Positions 44,401 through 56,569 of a stretch of DNA of 64,000 nt are shown here, one piece after another. This stretch comes from Phialophora verrucosa (taxonomy: Eukaryota > Ascomycota > Eurotiomycetes > Chaetothyriales > Herpotrichiellaceae). A program made the translations under genes and the position numbers. The notes below the pieces were generated by a model, which searched no databases, was not told the DNA's origin, and saw only the letters and a list, made by a program, of their open reading frames with translations. The stretch is from assembly GCA_002099365.1 (NCBI GenBank), contig MSED01000001.1:3658001-3722000 (forward strand), read 5' to 3'. Every line of letters starts with the position of its first letter. Position 1 is the first letter of the stretch.

Positions 44401-47400
44401 AAAAGCGGTGTTTATATTATAATAAGCTATTAATATAGATATAGAGATTATATACTTAGATAGAGGGCGGTTAGAAAGGATTATTATAGTAGTTATTATT
44501 AAGTAGTAAGAGTTTATACCTTATAAAGTATATCTATAATTATATTAAGAGTTCTTAACTTCTTAGTATAAGTAGATCGTCTTTTAGTCTTTTTATCTTA
44601 ATATATAGCTACTTTATTATTTCTAGCGGAGATCCTAAGATACTTTAGGAAGGCTTTAACTAAGAGCTAAATAATATATATTAGGTATAAAATATAATAA
44701 ATACTTATCTCGTTATTAAAGATTTTAACCGCTATATTAAGTTCTTTCGCTATCTTTTATTAATCCTTTATATTATCGGTTATTAGATAATAAACTATAT
44801 TAATAGTAACTTTATTATTATTTAATAATTTAATAAGCTTATTATAAAGAAGCTTTTTAGTATATTCGCTAATAATCTTCTTAAAATTAATAAGTATCTC
44901 TTGAAGGTTCTAGTCCCTATTAATAAAGTAGCTATATAGATATTAATAAAATTAATAAAGAAAGTACTAATTAACTTACTTAAGAACCGCTATAAAGTAT
45001 AACTTATTAGGGTTACTTTAGCTATTAATTATAAGAGAAATCTTCGCGCTTATAGGAAGTAGTTTAAGAACCTTTTTAATTTATTCTTTAATATACCCCT
45101 TAAGGCGACTATATATAATAGTTAAATTTAAGAGCTAAAGGTAAGTAGTAAAAGGTGTAAGGGCGGCTATCTTAATAAAGCGGCGGAACTTAATATTATC
45201 TAAGGCTCGAAAGAGGAGATATAATACTATAATAATACGAAAAGTCTATATAAAAAACTTCTTTTAGTTAAATTCTATAATATCTTCTAAGATATAACTC
45301 TTTACTTATTTAGTCTTAATAATAATAAGTATTATAATAATTATTAATATACCTTTCGCTTTAAGAAGAATCTTTTTAGCGGCTCTATCCCGCTATAGTA
45401 TCGGATATAGTCTCGACTACGGAAATATCGGCTAAGGGGGTTTATACTCGTATTCTTATTAGTTAGATACACTAGTATCTTAAGGTAAAGGCAGCACTAA
45501 ATAAATAGTATTTTATCCTACTTTCGTATAATTTAATTAAAGAATAACTAAGTATCCGTTCGCTTTTTAGTTTTCTATTTATTCTAAATAATAACGGTTC
45601 TATATATTTTATATTATTTATATTATACTATTAATTAAAAAAGTGCTTTATATAAATATCCCGAAAGGGAATAAACTTTTCTATATAAGCCTTATTTAGA
45701 GCTATAGTAATAGTTATCGCGAGGACTTCCGGATATTTATAAATAAATAGGTAATTCTTATTAAAGTTAATATTATCCTAGTCTAGAAGGATAACCCTCT
45801 TAGCTCGAGAGGAAAGTATTTAGATAGGTATATTAAGCTTATAGTAAATATCGTTATAGTTATAAGAAGATAAAGGAAAAGCCTAAGAGGAGAGGCTTAG
45901 AGAAGTTTATAAAGAGGAGCTCTTATTGCGCTCTAATAATAAAGGTTTAAGAAGATAATAGATTCTTAATAGCTAAGATATTTTAATTAAGTTAAGAAAG
46001 AAGAGGTAAGTTTATTTAATTATAAATATTAGCTATTATTACTATAACCTTATAATAATTTATATATCTCGATAAAATACTTAATTATTATAATCCCTCT
46101 TAATTAACTTAATATAACTAAGATTACTCTTATATATTAGTTATTAAATTACTTATATATTAAAGGATTTATATATCTATACAGAAATAAGTTAATTTAA
46201 GGACTATATAGATTTATAAAATAAGTCTCGTTAAAAAAAACTATAGAACCGCTAATAGTATTAAGGCTAATAACTCTATATATAGTATAGAGGTTAAGGG
46301 GAGGCTAGAAATAAAAGAAAGGGCTAAGAAAGGAGATATTATAATAGTTACTATAATAATCCTTAAACTAGTAATTATTAAAGGCGCTTATCGCTATAAC
46401 ACTAGTCTTAAAATTAGCTTTTAGTTTATTATATACTTAATCTCTAGTATTATATTTAAGAAAGGAACCCTTTAGTATAATTAATAATACTTTTATAGAT
46501 TAACTTTAGAAAATACTTAAAGTATTATTAATATTTACTTCTTATTACTCTTATATATATACTTACCTTCTATATATATACTATAAGTCGTATAATCCGT
46601 ATATCCTTTAACTTAATTTAACTAATAAATCTAATTATAAAACTAGACTAGACTATAATTTCCGGTAGCTAAAAGAGTAACTTATTTTATTATAAGTACT
46701 ATAATAAACTCTATAGTAAGTCGTCTATAGCCGAAACCTTCTTTAGCTAAGGTTAGCGGCTAGGAAGTTATCTCCTTTAGTCTATATTTTCGCTTTATTA
46801 GTACTACGCGCGACTAAAGCCTTACGCTTCTTAGAACGCTTCGCGCGACACGCTATTTATACCGCTTTTAATATTAACCGCTACTTACTTAAATATACTT
46901 AAATCTTCTTATATATCTATTATCTTACTTCCGAAAGCCTTATAATCTTACTAGGTTAGAGCTTAAAGTAAAGTTTAGTAAATTTATTAATATTAGTACT
47001 CTCGAGTATAGTATTAAATATAATTAAGGTATTATTATTTAGCGAAGTTAAATCTATAGCTTTAGTAATCTTCCTCTTCTTCTGAGGTAAATCTTTATTA
47101 TTAGAAGTACTACTATTTTATTTAAGATTAATAAGAAAGAAGATATCTTTATAGATATTATCTAAATAAGTTAATATACCGTAATAATTAAAGTAATAAT
47201 TACTTTCTTACCCTTATACCTCTCCCCTTTTATTACTTTAGCGATCTTCTATAGATTAAGGTTAGGTCTAAAACTGTAGCTATAAGTTATATCTTTATCT
47301 ATATAGACCTAAAGCTCGCCTATCGGGTTAAGAAGATAGTAAGCGTTATAGGGTACGCTATCTATCTGTTTAAGCGCCTCCTATACTTAATAATAAATAT

Positions 47401-49128
47401 TAATATTAATAAGATCCTCTATAATAGCGAAGCTATTTTTATATTATTAAGCCTTAAAAACTAAAGAGGCTAAATAGGGTTACTATAACTTAATCGGCTT
47501 TAGGAGGTAATACTAGTCTTTAGACTTTTAATTATTTAGCTTTAATATAAGCTATAGCTAAAAGACTAAATAAACCTTAACTAGAAATAGGGCTATAGAA
47601 TTAAATTTATTACCTAGTAAAGTAGGTTAGTAATAATTACTATAATAAAACGCTAAAGTTTAATTTACTATTAAAGATCTTTTACTATATTAGACTAATA
47701 GCCTAACTTAATTAAGTATTTATATTATTAACTATAAAAGGTCTATATTTTACTATATTATTAAGGATTTAATTTAGCTTTAAGACCTATATTAGGATTA
47801 CGCGTTATAAGCTTTACTACTATATCTTATAATATTTCGCTTATATCCTAAAGAAAAATTAGCGTTTTCTAGACTCTTACTTTAGGAAGAGGGTAGTATA
47901 TTATTTAAATTATTATATAAGGTCTTTATTATTCTCTTAAATAAGAATCGCTAAAGACTCTTTCTATATAATCTCTTCTTCTATAAATCTTAAAATATAG
48001 TTATTATTAACTTCTCTATCTTTTTCTATATTAAATATATTCTAGTTATAACCTAATATATAGAAATTATCGCCTTTCTACTTATACTCCTTATTAATAG
48101 CGTTAAAGTTAACCTTCTTAGTATCTAGTAATACTTTAGTAGTATAAATAAGCTAGTTAATAATAGCGCTTAGACTATATATATTATTAAGCTAAGAATA
48201 GTGTAGGAACTTAGATAAAGGGGTTCTATTATCCTTATATACTTCTAGAGCTAAGTAAAGCTTAAACTTTCTCTATACTTAGAATATATATTAGATTTAT
48301 CTAGAGTAAAGCTATTAGTAAATTATAATAAGAATTATTATAAAGGTAAAAATAAATATACCGCTCTTCTAGTACTCTTTCCTTTACCTTCGCGTCGAAT
48401 TCCTCCCGCGCCTCCTTACTTAGACTAGCGTAGTGCGGGTAACGGGCTCTTTCTGCTTTCTTAGCGCGTAAAATAGTAGATTAATTAGTACCTTTAGCTA
48501 ATAATATTATAGATTTTAGATAATAAGGATCTTCTTTAATAATAACCTTCTTTTAGCGCGCCTTTTTTATTGTTTAATTAAAGGAATAATCGATATAAAC
48601 CTTATAAGACTTACTAATATTTTACTTAAACTTAGCTCCTTTCTTTAAATTTAAGGTCTCTTTAATAAAGCGAGTATTAATAATTAAGAAGTTAGATAAT
48701 ATTAAGCTAATTAAGAACTAAATCTAAGGCTTATTATATCTCTTTAGTAGAGTATTAAATATATTACTTAACTAGATTAATTCTAAAGATAAAATTAGTA
48801 CTTTAATTAACCTTAATTTTATATACTATAGAAGGCTAAAGGCTATTATTACGGGAAGAATAAGGAAGACTGTTATTAGGATTAATATAAACTAAAAATA
48901 ATATTATAATAATCTAGAATATCTTTTTAGCGCCGGGAAAAGCGGTTCTTCCTTAATACGAATAGTGAAATTATTATTTATATTAATATCGGTATTAACG
49001 AGACTAGACTTATCTTTGCTACTAAAGCGGGAAATATTAGGTATAGTATCTATATTAAGCTCTATAATAAAGGTAAGAGTAGACTAAGAGAAAAGGATTA
49101 GTATAAAAGAAATATAAAAAGTAAATAG
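41435..49128. other. RIP-saturated DNA, internal identity not resolved
   Basis: The first ~100 bases are homologous to the sequence upstream of the 3' LTR of the complete chromovirus, read on the minus strand, so an older relative starts here. Beyond that I could not place protein motifs. Long degenerate frames exist on both strands (for example a forward frame near 42.4-42.6 kb and a minus frame near 48.35-48.5 kb reading ERARYPHYASLSKEAREEFD). A less-mutated island with short inverted repeats is at 41841-42000. No intact gene or RNA was seen. No 5' LTR for the minus-strand chromovirus was found. Confidence 0.6.
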
Positions 49129-49133
49129 TATAA
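49129..49133. repeat. Target-site duplication, left copy
   Basis: TATAA directly before the 5' LTR; the same five bases follow the 3' LTR at 56565-56569. Confidence 0.8.
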
Positions 49134-49530
49134 TGTTACAAGCCGACCTTTATAGAGCCAGGGAGCTAGCCTAAGGGGAAGGTCTAGCGAAAGGTTAGAT
49201 AGCCTCGTTAGCAAGGCTAGACCGGGGTTACGTGACCTAGGGATAGCTCTATAGGGCTCTAGGGGCTCCATTAGCAGAGCCATAGAGCCACGACAGAGCC
49301 ACCCTAGGAAGATAAACTATATAGCGGACGGACCGGCCCTCCTCAAGGAACGGTCCGTAGTCAATAACAGTTATACTCCGACCCCTACCTTTAGGATATA
49401 GGAGTGTTGTTCTACCTTACGCTGTTATAAGTGACCGCGTATCTTTACCTCAGCTAGTATCACGTTACTACTCCACTAGCGAAAGAACCCTCAGACCGCA
49501 GCATCACCTTATGTGGAGCGATTCGTAATA
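49134..49530 (+). repeat. Chromovirus 5' LTR
   Basis: 397 bp, starting TGTTAC and ending GTAATA (a RIP-changed TG...CA pair). It is clearly less mutated than the 3' copy. A 61-codon minus-strand open frame inside it (49098-49283) has no coding meaning. Confidence 0.93.
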
Positions 49531-49659
49531 TATTAACTACCTATCTTAACGAGTAATAATAAGGATATATCTAGTAGTGCCCGACTAAAGTCGCTAGAAA
49601 TTAATTAATCAGTTATAGGAAGCCTTAAAAACCTTTCTACTATTAGCTTAGCAGCCAGG

Positions 49660-50480
49660 GCTAAGGTCGATGATAGAAAGGATATCTTAAAGGTTGACCT
49701 ATTTGACGGATGACGTAGCTAACTTAATACCTTCCTAATCTAACTTAAACTTATATTTAAACTTAACTTAACTAAGTTTAAGGATAGACTTAATAAGGTT
49801 ATATACGCTATAATATACCTTAAAGGACTAGCGTTTGTATAGTTTAAACCTACTATAAAGGGGTATATAGACGACGCTAAACTAGACGCTAATACACTAG
49901 CCTACTTTAAGCACTTCGCGGAATTTAAGAACCGTATTCGTAAAGTATTTAGGACTATTAACGATAAATATATAGCGGCCCGAGTGATCTATACTATTAA
50001 GTAAAAGGGATCCGCTGTCGCTTACTACTTTAAGTTTAACTAAATCGCTAAGAAGTTAAACTAGGAAGATAAAGACGCGTTCGCTTAAATCTTCTATAAT
50101 AGACTTAAGGAGTAAGTCCGCTAAGAGATAATAGATCCACCTACCAACTATAAGTAAATAGTAGACGAAGTAATTAAAATTAATAATCGACTATACGAGC
50201 TATAATTAAAACGGAATAGGCGCCGTAACTTAGTCGAGTACGCTTATTAAGGATATTAGTTTTAAGGATAGCGACACTATAATAATCTAATAGACCTTAA
50301 CCTTATACGCTAAAGCCGTCCTTTAAGGAGTAGAGGTAATAGAACTCGAGGTCGAGGCGGATACTATAGCTAGGGTCGGAAGAATAAGCGATAGGCTTAA
50401 CGAGGAAAGGATAGACTATACTACACTTATAGAAAACCCGGACATCGTATAAAAGATTACCGATAAATAACTTAAGGACT
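49660..50480 (+). pseudogene. Chromovirus gag with zinc knuckle, RIP-mutated
   Basis: The frame reads VDLFDG near 49.69 kb, then LYLKLNLTKFKDR, a GLAFVQFKP block and AEFKNRIRKVF. This order is typical of gypsy gag (retrotransposon gag family), which forms the particle. Near 50.42-50.46 kb a CCHC zinc knuckle can be recognised as Y-x2-Y-x4-H-x4-Y around RKPGHRIKD. All three cysteine codons have become Tyr (TGY to TAY), the expected RIP change, while His survives. Limits are approximate. Confidence 0.75.
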
Positions 50481-52829
50481 ATATATAATAATAAGTGACG
50501 GTATAGCCGGTTCTATAGCGAAAAAGGCCGATATTATAGAGAAGACTTAAATAACTACTAATAGTTAAGGTACGACAGTATAGTCGGGGCATCTATATTA
50601 GGAAGTTTATAAGGAATTTAGTAAACCCTAGAAGAACCGCTTAAGGGAAGTTACTCTAGGAGAGGCTATAACAGCTCTTATAAAAATATATAAAGAAACT
50701 ATATCTAATTAATATATAGCTCTCTCTTAGACCGCCTATTATGACAATAGTTATCTTACGTATTATTCCGAAAAGATAGGGTCCGGCTGGTTTCCCTAGC
50801 TACTTAAGAAATAAAAGAACCGACGCAATAGGAAGACTAAAGAGATCTAGGAAACTCTTGCCTAAGAAGGAGACTTACGAGATACCGAAGAAAAGAGAAA
50901 TAATAATAGTTTCTAAATAATAAATAGCGAGGAGGAATTAGTCCGGTTTATCGCTATTAAGACTATAAGAGAAAAGATAGTAATTATAACGCTATACTAA
51001 AAAAAAGATAAGTACCGAGAGCCGAAGTACCTTTAAGGGGAATAAACTATGTATCAGCACTATATCTTTAACCTAAAGGCGGAGTTCTAGTTACTAGCGG
51101 CTATTTCCATTAAGTTCTATATGAGAACTAACTGCAGCGAATCCTAGCTATATATACATATTACGGGAAGAACCTACGCTATTAAGCTCCCGCGGGAGGT
51201 CGTAGAAGGGATAGCTAAAATGCTAACCTAAACCCTAGGAATAATAAGTGAAGTAAAGGACTCGAGCAGTAGAACTGTAGATAAATTACCGCTAGGCCCG
51301 AATAATAACTAAAAGGAACGACGATTCGTGACTATTGAATAGACGATAGAGCGGGTTAAGATCGTTACGAACGCCTAGACAATAGGGGAATTATACTAAA
51401 AAGAATATACGGAAGGATAATATACGCATATCGCCTTTAATAAAGAAGCGCTAGTTTAGGAACACCTTAAATAGATTATATTACGCTACTATTTTAATAA
51501 CGAATACGAAGATTATAGGATAATATATATATACTAACACATCGGACCTATAATAATAGCAATTCAATATACTAAGGAAAAGTAAAGGCGGATCTAGGAT
51601 ATGTATAAAGCGCGTATATATAGCGAAGAGTATATAATCGGGGAGATCTATAAGATAGGAATCCTCACTAACAACAGGGCACGAAGGACCTATATCGCTA
51701 AGGTATTTCTATACAATAATAAAGACTACCTATATAATAATTCCGCCGACTATCGATATTACTATAATATAGACCCCGATGTAGACGACGAAAGAATATA
51801 CCCTAAAGCGTTCGAATAAATAATTAAGGAAGGGTATAAATATAAGAACTAGAAATATAGTATATACTAATACCTATATGTTCACTATAAGAAATAGAAT
51901 TACTTAATAATAATAGGTAATATAAATACCCCATTAATAGTGAAAGAGATCGTAGACTATCGCGTACACTGTAAGTTTATTACGGAATACTTCTAGTGCT
52001 AACACCTAGCGAGTTACTACTACTAGAAGCCAGGATATAAACACCTATTTCATATAGACCTAGAACAGCCGTATACTAAAATCTACCCCGAAGCGTTCGG
52101 ATTTCTCGACGAATGCTTTAATACGGACTGCTGTTAGGATATATAAAGGTATATACACTAGAGAATACTAAAAAACGGCTTAGAGATAGACTAGAGAGGC
52201 CGGACTGTCTTAAAGGGAGGCCTTATTCTCTATATATAATCCTATCGGAATAACGCACGAAGTATATTACCTTTAAGGTTATACTCGTAGGAATTAGAGC
52301 TAGGGCTCTAGTAGACTATAGAGCTAACTAAAACTATATTAATAGGGAGATAAGTAAGGAGCTAAATAAATACATTATAAAGAAAGAACTACTATACACC
52401 CTATTAATAGTAGACGGATAAACTACCGGTATAATTACGGACTAGGTATAGGACGTACCTATAATAGTTAGATAATATAATAAAAGAATATCCCTTAATA
52501 TAACGACGCTACTAAAGTATAATATAGTACTTGATATAGTATAGTTATTTAACTACAACCCACGAATATATTAGAAAAGGAGAACTATCGAGTTTCTAGA
52601 TTACAGTTATAGAAAGGAAATAGAAGACCGATCATCTCTAAAGGCCCCCATCAGAGCGATTTAGGTGCGACTAAAGGGATATATCCTAGCTGGACTAGAC
52701 ATGTACGAGCTACCTCCGGAATATAAAGAATTTAAGGACTTATTCTAGGAGCGGGAAGGACTCGCCGCGCTACTTAAGTACAAACCTTAGGATTACTCGA
52801 TCGAGTTCTAAGAAGGGAAAGAGAATCCT

Positions 52830-55110
52830 TCTTATAAGGGATAGTTGAGGGAGCTATCTAGAGAAGAGTCCGACTTCCTAAAGAAGTATATACGGGATCT
52901 AGAAACTAAGGGTTTTATCCGAAAACTTAATAAACTAAGGATATCCTATAGGATACTCTTTACGCTAAAAAAGGATAGAATACTAAGGTCGTATATCGAC
53001 TTTAGACTACTAAACGTAATTACTAAGAAGAACGTTTATCTAATACTACTAATTTAAGAGCTCTAGAATTAGCTAGGAAGGGCTAAGTGGCTTACAGTAC
53101 TCGATATACGGGACGCTTACTACTAAGTATATATAAAAGCTAGAGAAGAATAGAAGACGGCGTTTAGAACTAGTTAGGGAGTTTACGAATACCTAGTTAT
53201 ACCTTTTAGATTAACTAACGCCCCTATAATATTTTAAGCTCTTATTAACGATATACTCGAGGAGTATCTTAAAGACTTCGTCCTAGCTTATCTAGATAAT
53301 ATCTTAATTTATTTCGAAACTTATAAAGAGTATATAGAATATGTTAAAAAGGTAATAAGGAAGTTATAAGAGAAAGATTTACCGCTAAAACTTAATAAAT
53401 ACGAGTTTTATAAAAGGGAGATAGCATTCCTAGGCTATCTCGTCTTTAAAGGATAGCTAAAACTAGATTTAGCGAAAGTCTAAGCTATTAAGGAATAGCT
53501 ACAGCTAAAGAACGTTAAGGAAGTGTAAGTATTCCTTAGACTAACGAATTACTACCGCCGGTTTATTAAAGGGTTTTCCCGGATTGCTGTACTACTAACT
53601 AACTTAACTAAGAAGGAAACCGACTTCTAATTCGGATTAGGCGTAGAGAAAGCCTTTAAGGAGCTAAAGGGCCGCCTAACTAGCGCCTCTATTCTTATAA
53701 TCTTTAATCTAGAAAAGGAAGCTCTACTAGAAACGGATATATCCGATAAAGCGATTAGAGTATACCTCACCTAAAGAGGGGAGGATAGTAAGGCTAGACT
53801 AGTAGCTTATTACTCTAGAAAAATAATAAGGCTAGAGTTGAACTACGATATTTATAATAAGGAACTCTTAGCTATAGTAGAAGTACTTAAGTAATAGCGA
53901 GTATATCTCGAAGATACTAAGTATCTAGTATAGATCTTCACGGATTATAAGAACTTATTATACTAGATTACTATAAAGGAACTCAATAGAAGATAAGTTA
54001 GATAAGCTGAAATATTAGCCTTATATAACTTTCGGATTAACTATATCCGAGGAACAGAGAACGGAAGGGCGGATACCCTTAGCCGGCGAGCGGACTATAT
54101 AAAAATAACCAGACCCGAACTAGATACGCTATTAAAGCAATAAGGGAATGCTCTAGTCTACCGAGGAAAGATATAAGCCATCACTATAATAACTAAATAA
54201 CCGGAGCTATCACCGTAATAGCGATAGGACGTAATAGTTACCCGGTACGACGATAAAGCAGTAGGCTACTAGGGAATTAATAAGATAATCGAGCTAGTTA
54301 TGAGGGACTATATATAGCCGCGACTTAGAAAAAAGGTTAAAGAATATATTAAGAATTACGATATATACTATAAAGCTAAATACGCTAGGTATAAACTATA
54401 CGGACTACTCTAAACGATAGGGTTACCTAACGAAGTATAGTCGATAGTAGCGCTAGACTTCGTCACTAAACTACCGAAGTTAAAAGAACCCTTAACGGGC
54501 ACGGAATATAACTTAATATTAGTTATAGGAGACGAGTTAACTAAGTATACCTACTTTCAGCTATAGAAGGAGTCTAGTACAGCGGAAGATATAGCGTATA
54601 CCTTAATAAAAATAGTGATTATATAGTATAGTACACCGGATGTGATTAAATTAGATAGAAATAAGCTCTTTATATCGCAATTCTAGCAATCGCTTATAAA
54701 CCTTATAGGGATACATTAGAAACTTTCAATAGTATATCACCCTTAAATAGACGGATAAATAGAAAGAATAAACTAAACACTAGAATAATATCTATAATAT
54801 TATACGAATTATTAATAAAACAACTAAGTTAAGCTACTACTTATCGTATAATTTACTTATAATAACTCGACGTTAACAATAAGAATATCACTATTTTACG
54901 CGAATTACGAGAGGCACTTAAATATTAATAAAGACCTAAGGGGTATAAAACTAATTATATAAAAAGCAAAAATCTCGGTTAAAAAACTATAATTACTATA
55001 TAAAATACTTAAGGAAGAATTATAAAAAATTCAACAAAAAACAGTAAAACAAGTAAACAGGAAAAGATTTAAGGGATTAGATTTTTAGGAGAAGGAGAAA
55101 GTCTATATTT
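52830..55110 (+). pseudogene. Chromovirus pol: reverse transcriptase, RNase H, integrase, RIP-mutated
   Basis: RT starts with KYIRDLETKGFIRKLNK, then LFTLKKD, SYIDFRLLN and KNVYLILLI (the usual KKDG, DYRxLN and KNRYPLPLI blocks). The YLDD box is YLDN at 53289-53300. RNase H shows FLRLTNYYRRFIKGFS, AFKELK, ARLVAYYSRKI, ELNYDIYNKELLAIV and GRADTLSRRADY. Integrase shows GINKIIELVMRDYI, ALDFVTKLPKL (first catalytic Asp kept), KLDRNKLFISQF (second-Asp region, with an Asp to Asn change beside it) and a degenerate VYHP-x-IDG-x-IERI with the Glu kept. Order and motifs are canonical Ty3/gypsy. Many stops make it non-functional. Confidence 0.9.
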
Positions 55111-55331
55111 TACGGAAAAATATTAAAATAATAAGGCCATTAAATAAACTCGATTATATAAAAATTAGACTATATAGAATTAAGAAGAAGTTAGGACCGG
55201 TTACATTTAAAATAGAATTACCCGCGGGCATAAATATTTACCCAGTCTTCTATAAGTCACTACTAGAGAAAGCACCGCTAAACGCTAAGCTAAGACCGGT
55301 GCTAATCTATATAGAAACGCAAGAACCGCTA

Positions 55332-55453
55332 TATAATGTAGAATGTATCTTTAACCACTCTAATAAGACACCAAAACGATATCTAATTAAGTAGTTAGGG
55401 TATAATAACTCTAAAAATACGTAGAAGCCTACGGAGAACCTACTAAAGACTAT
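55332..55453 (+). pseudogene. Chromodomain at integrase C-terminus
   Basis: The frame reads YNVECIFNHSNK, then YLIK-x-LGYNNSKNT-x-KPTENLL, where both x are TAG. TAG is the RIP form of TGG, so both aromatic-cage Trp codons of the chromodomain (KWxGY and TWxP) were hit. Chromodomains bind methylated histone H3 tails and steer chromovirus integration to heterochromatin. This one places the element in that class. Confidence 0.88.
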
Positions 55454-55482
55454 AATCCGGTAATACTACCAGCGGTAAGGGA

Positions 55483-55920
55483 TCAGGCCGAGGGCCGGTT
55501 AATAGGGATGGGGCCCTTAAAACCCGCTATTAACCTAGGCTCTAATTTAAACATTTGCTTTAACTAAGCGTTATCTAAACCTACGAAAATAGTTGAAGAA
55601 GTGATAAGGGGAGGACCGATATAGTCCAGCTTATCTAGGGCTCAGGCCTCTTTTATAACTATTTCCTTTTATTTATCTAATAAACTTTCGGCTTCCCTTT
55701 ACAGCCGCTCCTACTCGGTCTAAGCACGGGCCGCGGCCGCACTAAGACAAGCAACTTCGGCTAGTAGGGCCTTCGTCTCCTCACCTTTCTGCCGAGCGGC
55801 TTCGTTTATACGATTACGCTAGGCAGTTAGGGCGTTAAACTCCGCGTCGGAAAAGATACTGTTGTAGTACTATAGGTTTTTCTTAGTATAGGTATTGCAC
55901 CGGGAATAGCTATCTAACAT
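55483..55920 (-). pseudogene. Antisense coiled-coil ORF between chromodomain and 3' LTR
   Basis: On the minus strand, an intact ATG at 55918-55920 opens a frame of up to 145 codons to a TGA at 55483-55485. It reads SIFSDAEFNALTA, RNRINEAARQKGEE, TKALLAEVACLSAAAARA, then ERL-x-REAESLLDK, with TAG/TAA (Gln or Trp) and one TGA (55642-55644) in frame. If that TGA is real, the product is 92 residues. The heptad-like Ala/Leu/Glu pattern predicts a coiled coil. The same stretch on the plus strand has no sensible frame, and its composition is much less A/T-rich. It lies antisense to the element, where several fungal gypsy elements appear to carry such an accessory frame (recollection, not checked). 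Confidence 0.55.
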
Positions 55921-56153
55921 AAAACAGATAGAGTTAGAACTCTAGTAAGAAGTATAATAACCTATATTGAAGTATTTTAGACTTAAGGACCTAATCTTAA
56001 AAGCGGTTTAAAGGCGACGGGTAATAGAAGAGAGTGGGCGCTTAGAAATAGGATATAGCTACAGTATAGTTAGCTATAAGAAAGGAAGTAAGAGACTAGG
56101 CTAGGCGACTTAGGGAATACTTACTTTAAGTACGCTGGGATAGCGGATAGGTT

Positions 56154-56167
56154 AAAGGAGGGGAAAG
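56154..56167 (+). other. Polypurine tract of the chromovirus
   Basis: AAAGGAGGGGAAAG abuts the 3' LTR start at 56168, the expected plus-strand priming site. Confidence 0.85.
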
Positions 56168-56564
56168 TGTTACGAGCCGACCTTTATAGAGCTAGGGAGC
56201 TAGCCTAAGGGGAAGGTCTAGCGAAAGGTTAGACAGCTTTATTAGTAAGGCTAGACCGGGGTTATATAACCTAGGGATAGCTTTATAGGGCTCTAGGGGC
56301 TTCGTTAGTAGAGCTATAGAGCTATAATAGAGCCACCCTAGAAAGATAAACTATATAGCGAACGGACCGGCCCTCCTCAAGGAACGGTCCGTAGTTAATA
56401 ATAATTATACTCCGACCCCTACCTTTAGGATATAGGAGTATTATTCTACCTTACGCTGTTATAAGTAACCGCGTACCTTTACCTCAGCTAGTATCACGTT
56501 ACTACTCTACCAGCGAGAGAACCCTCGGACCGTAGCATCACCTTATGTGGAGCGATTCGTAATA
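56168..56564 (+). repeat. Chromovirus 3' LTR
   Basis: 397 bp, the same length as the 5' LTR. Many CA/TG and some CpG sites kept in the 5' copy are TA or otherwise C-to-T changed here, so it carries a heavier RIP load. Confidence 0.93.
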
Positions 56565-56569
56565 TATAA
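56565..56569. repeat. Target-site duplication, right copy
   Basis: TATAA directly after the 3' LTR, matching 49129-49133. Confidence 0.8.

Larger units (their letters stand above)
49134..56564 (+). mobile_element. Complete Ty3/gypsy chromovirus LTR retrotransposon, RIP-inactivated
   Basis: A 7431-bp element with 397-bp LTRs at both ends and a TATAA duplication. The order is gag (about 49.66-50.5 kb), protease region, RT (about 52.83-53.42 kb), RNase H (about 53.65-54.1 kb), integrase (about 54.24-55.1 kb) and chromodomain (55332-55453). That is the Ty3/gypsy order with the chromovirus hallmark. Frames are broken by TAG/TAA, almost all at Gln or Trp positions. It keeps more CA/TG than the DNA on both sides, so it is probably the youngest insertion here. 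I found no clear primer-binding site after the 5' LTR. A purine tract (56154-56167) precedes the 3' LTR. Confidence 0.93.

Noticed and set aside
49098..49283. 61-codon open frame on the minus strand
   Set aside because: It lies almost entirely inside the chromovirus 5' LTR and is interrupted in the homologous 3' LTR.
51601..51819. 72-codon open frame on the plus strand
   Set aside because: It is an internal fragment of the chromovirus between gag and RT. It has no start context or domain of its own, so it is only a stretch RIP left unbroken.
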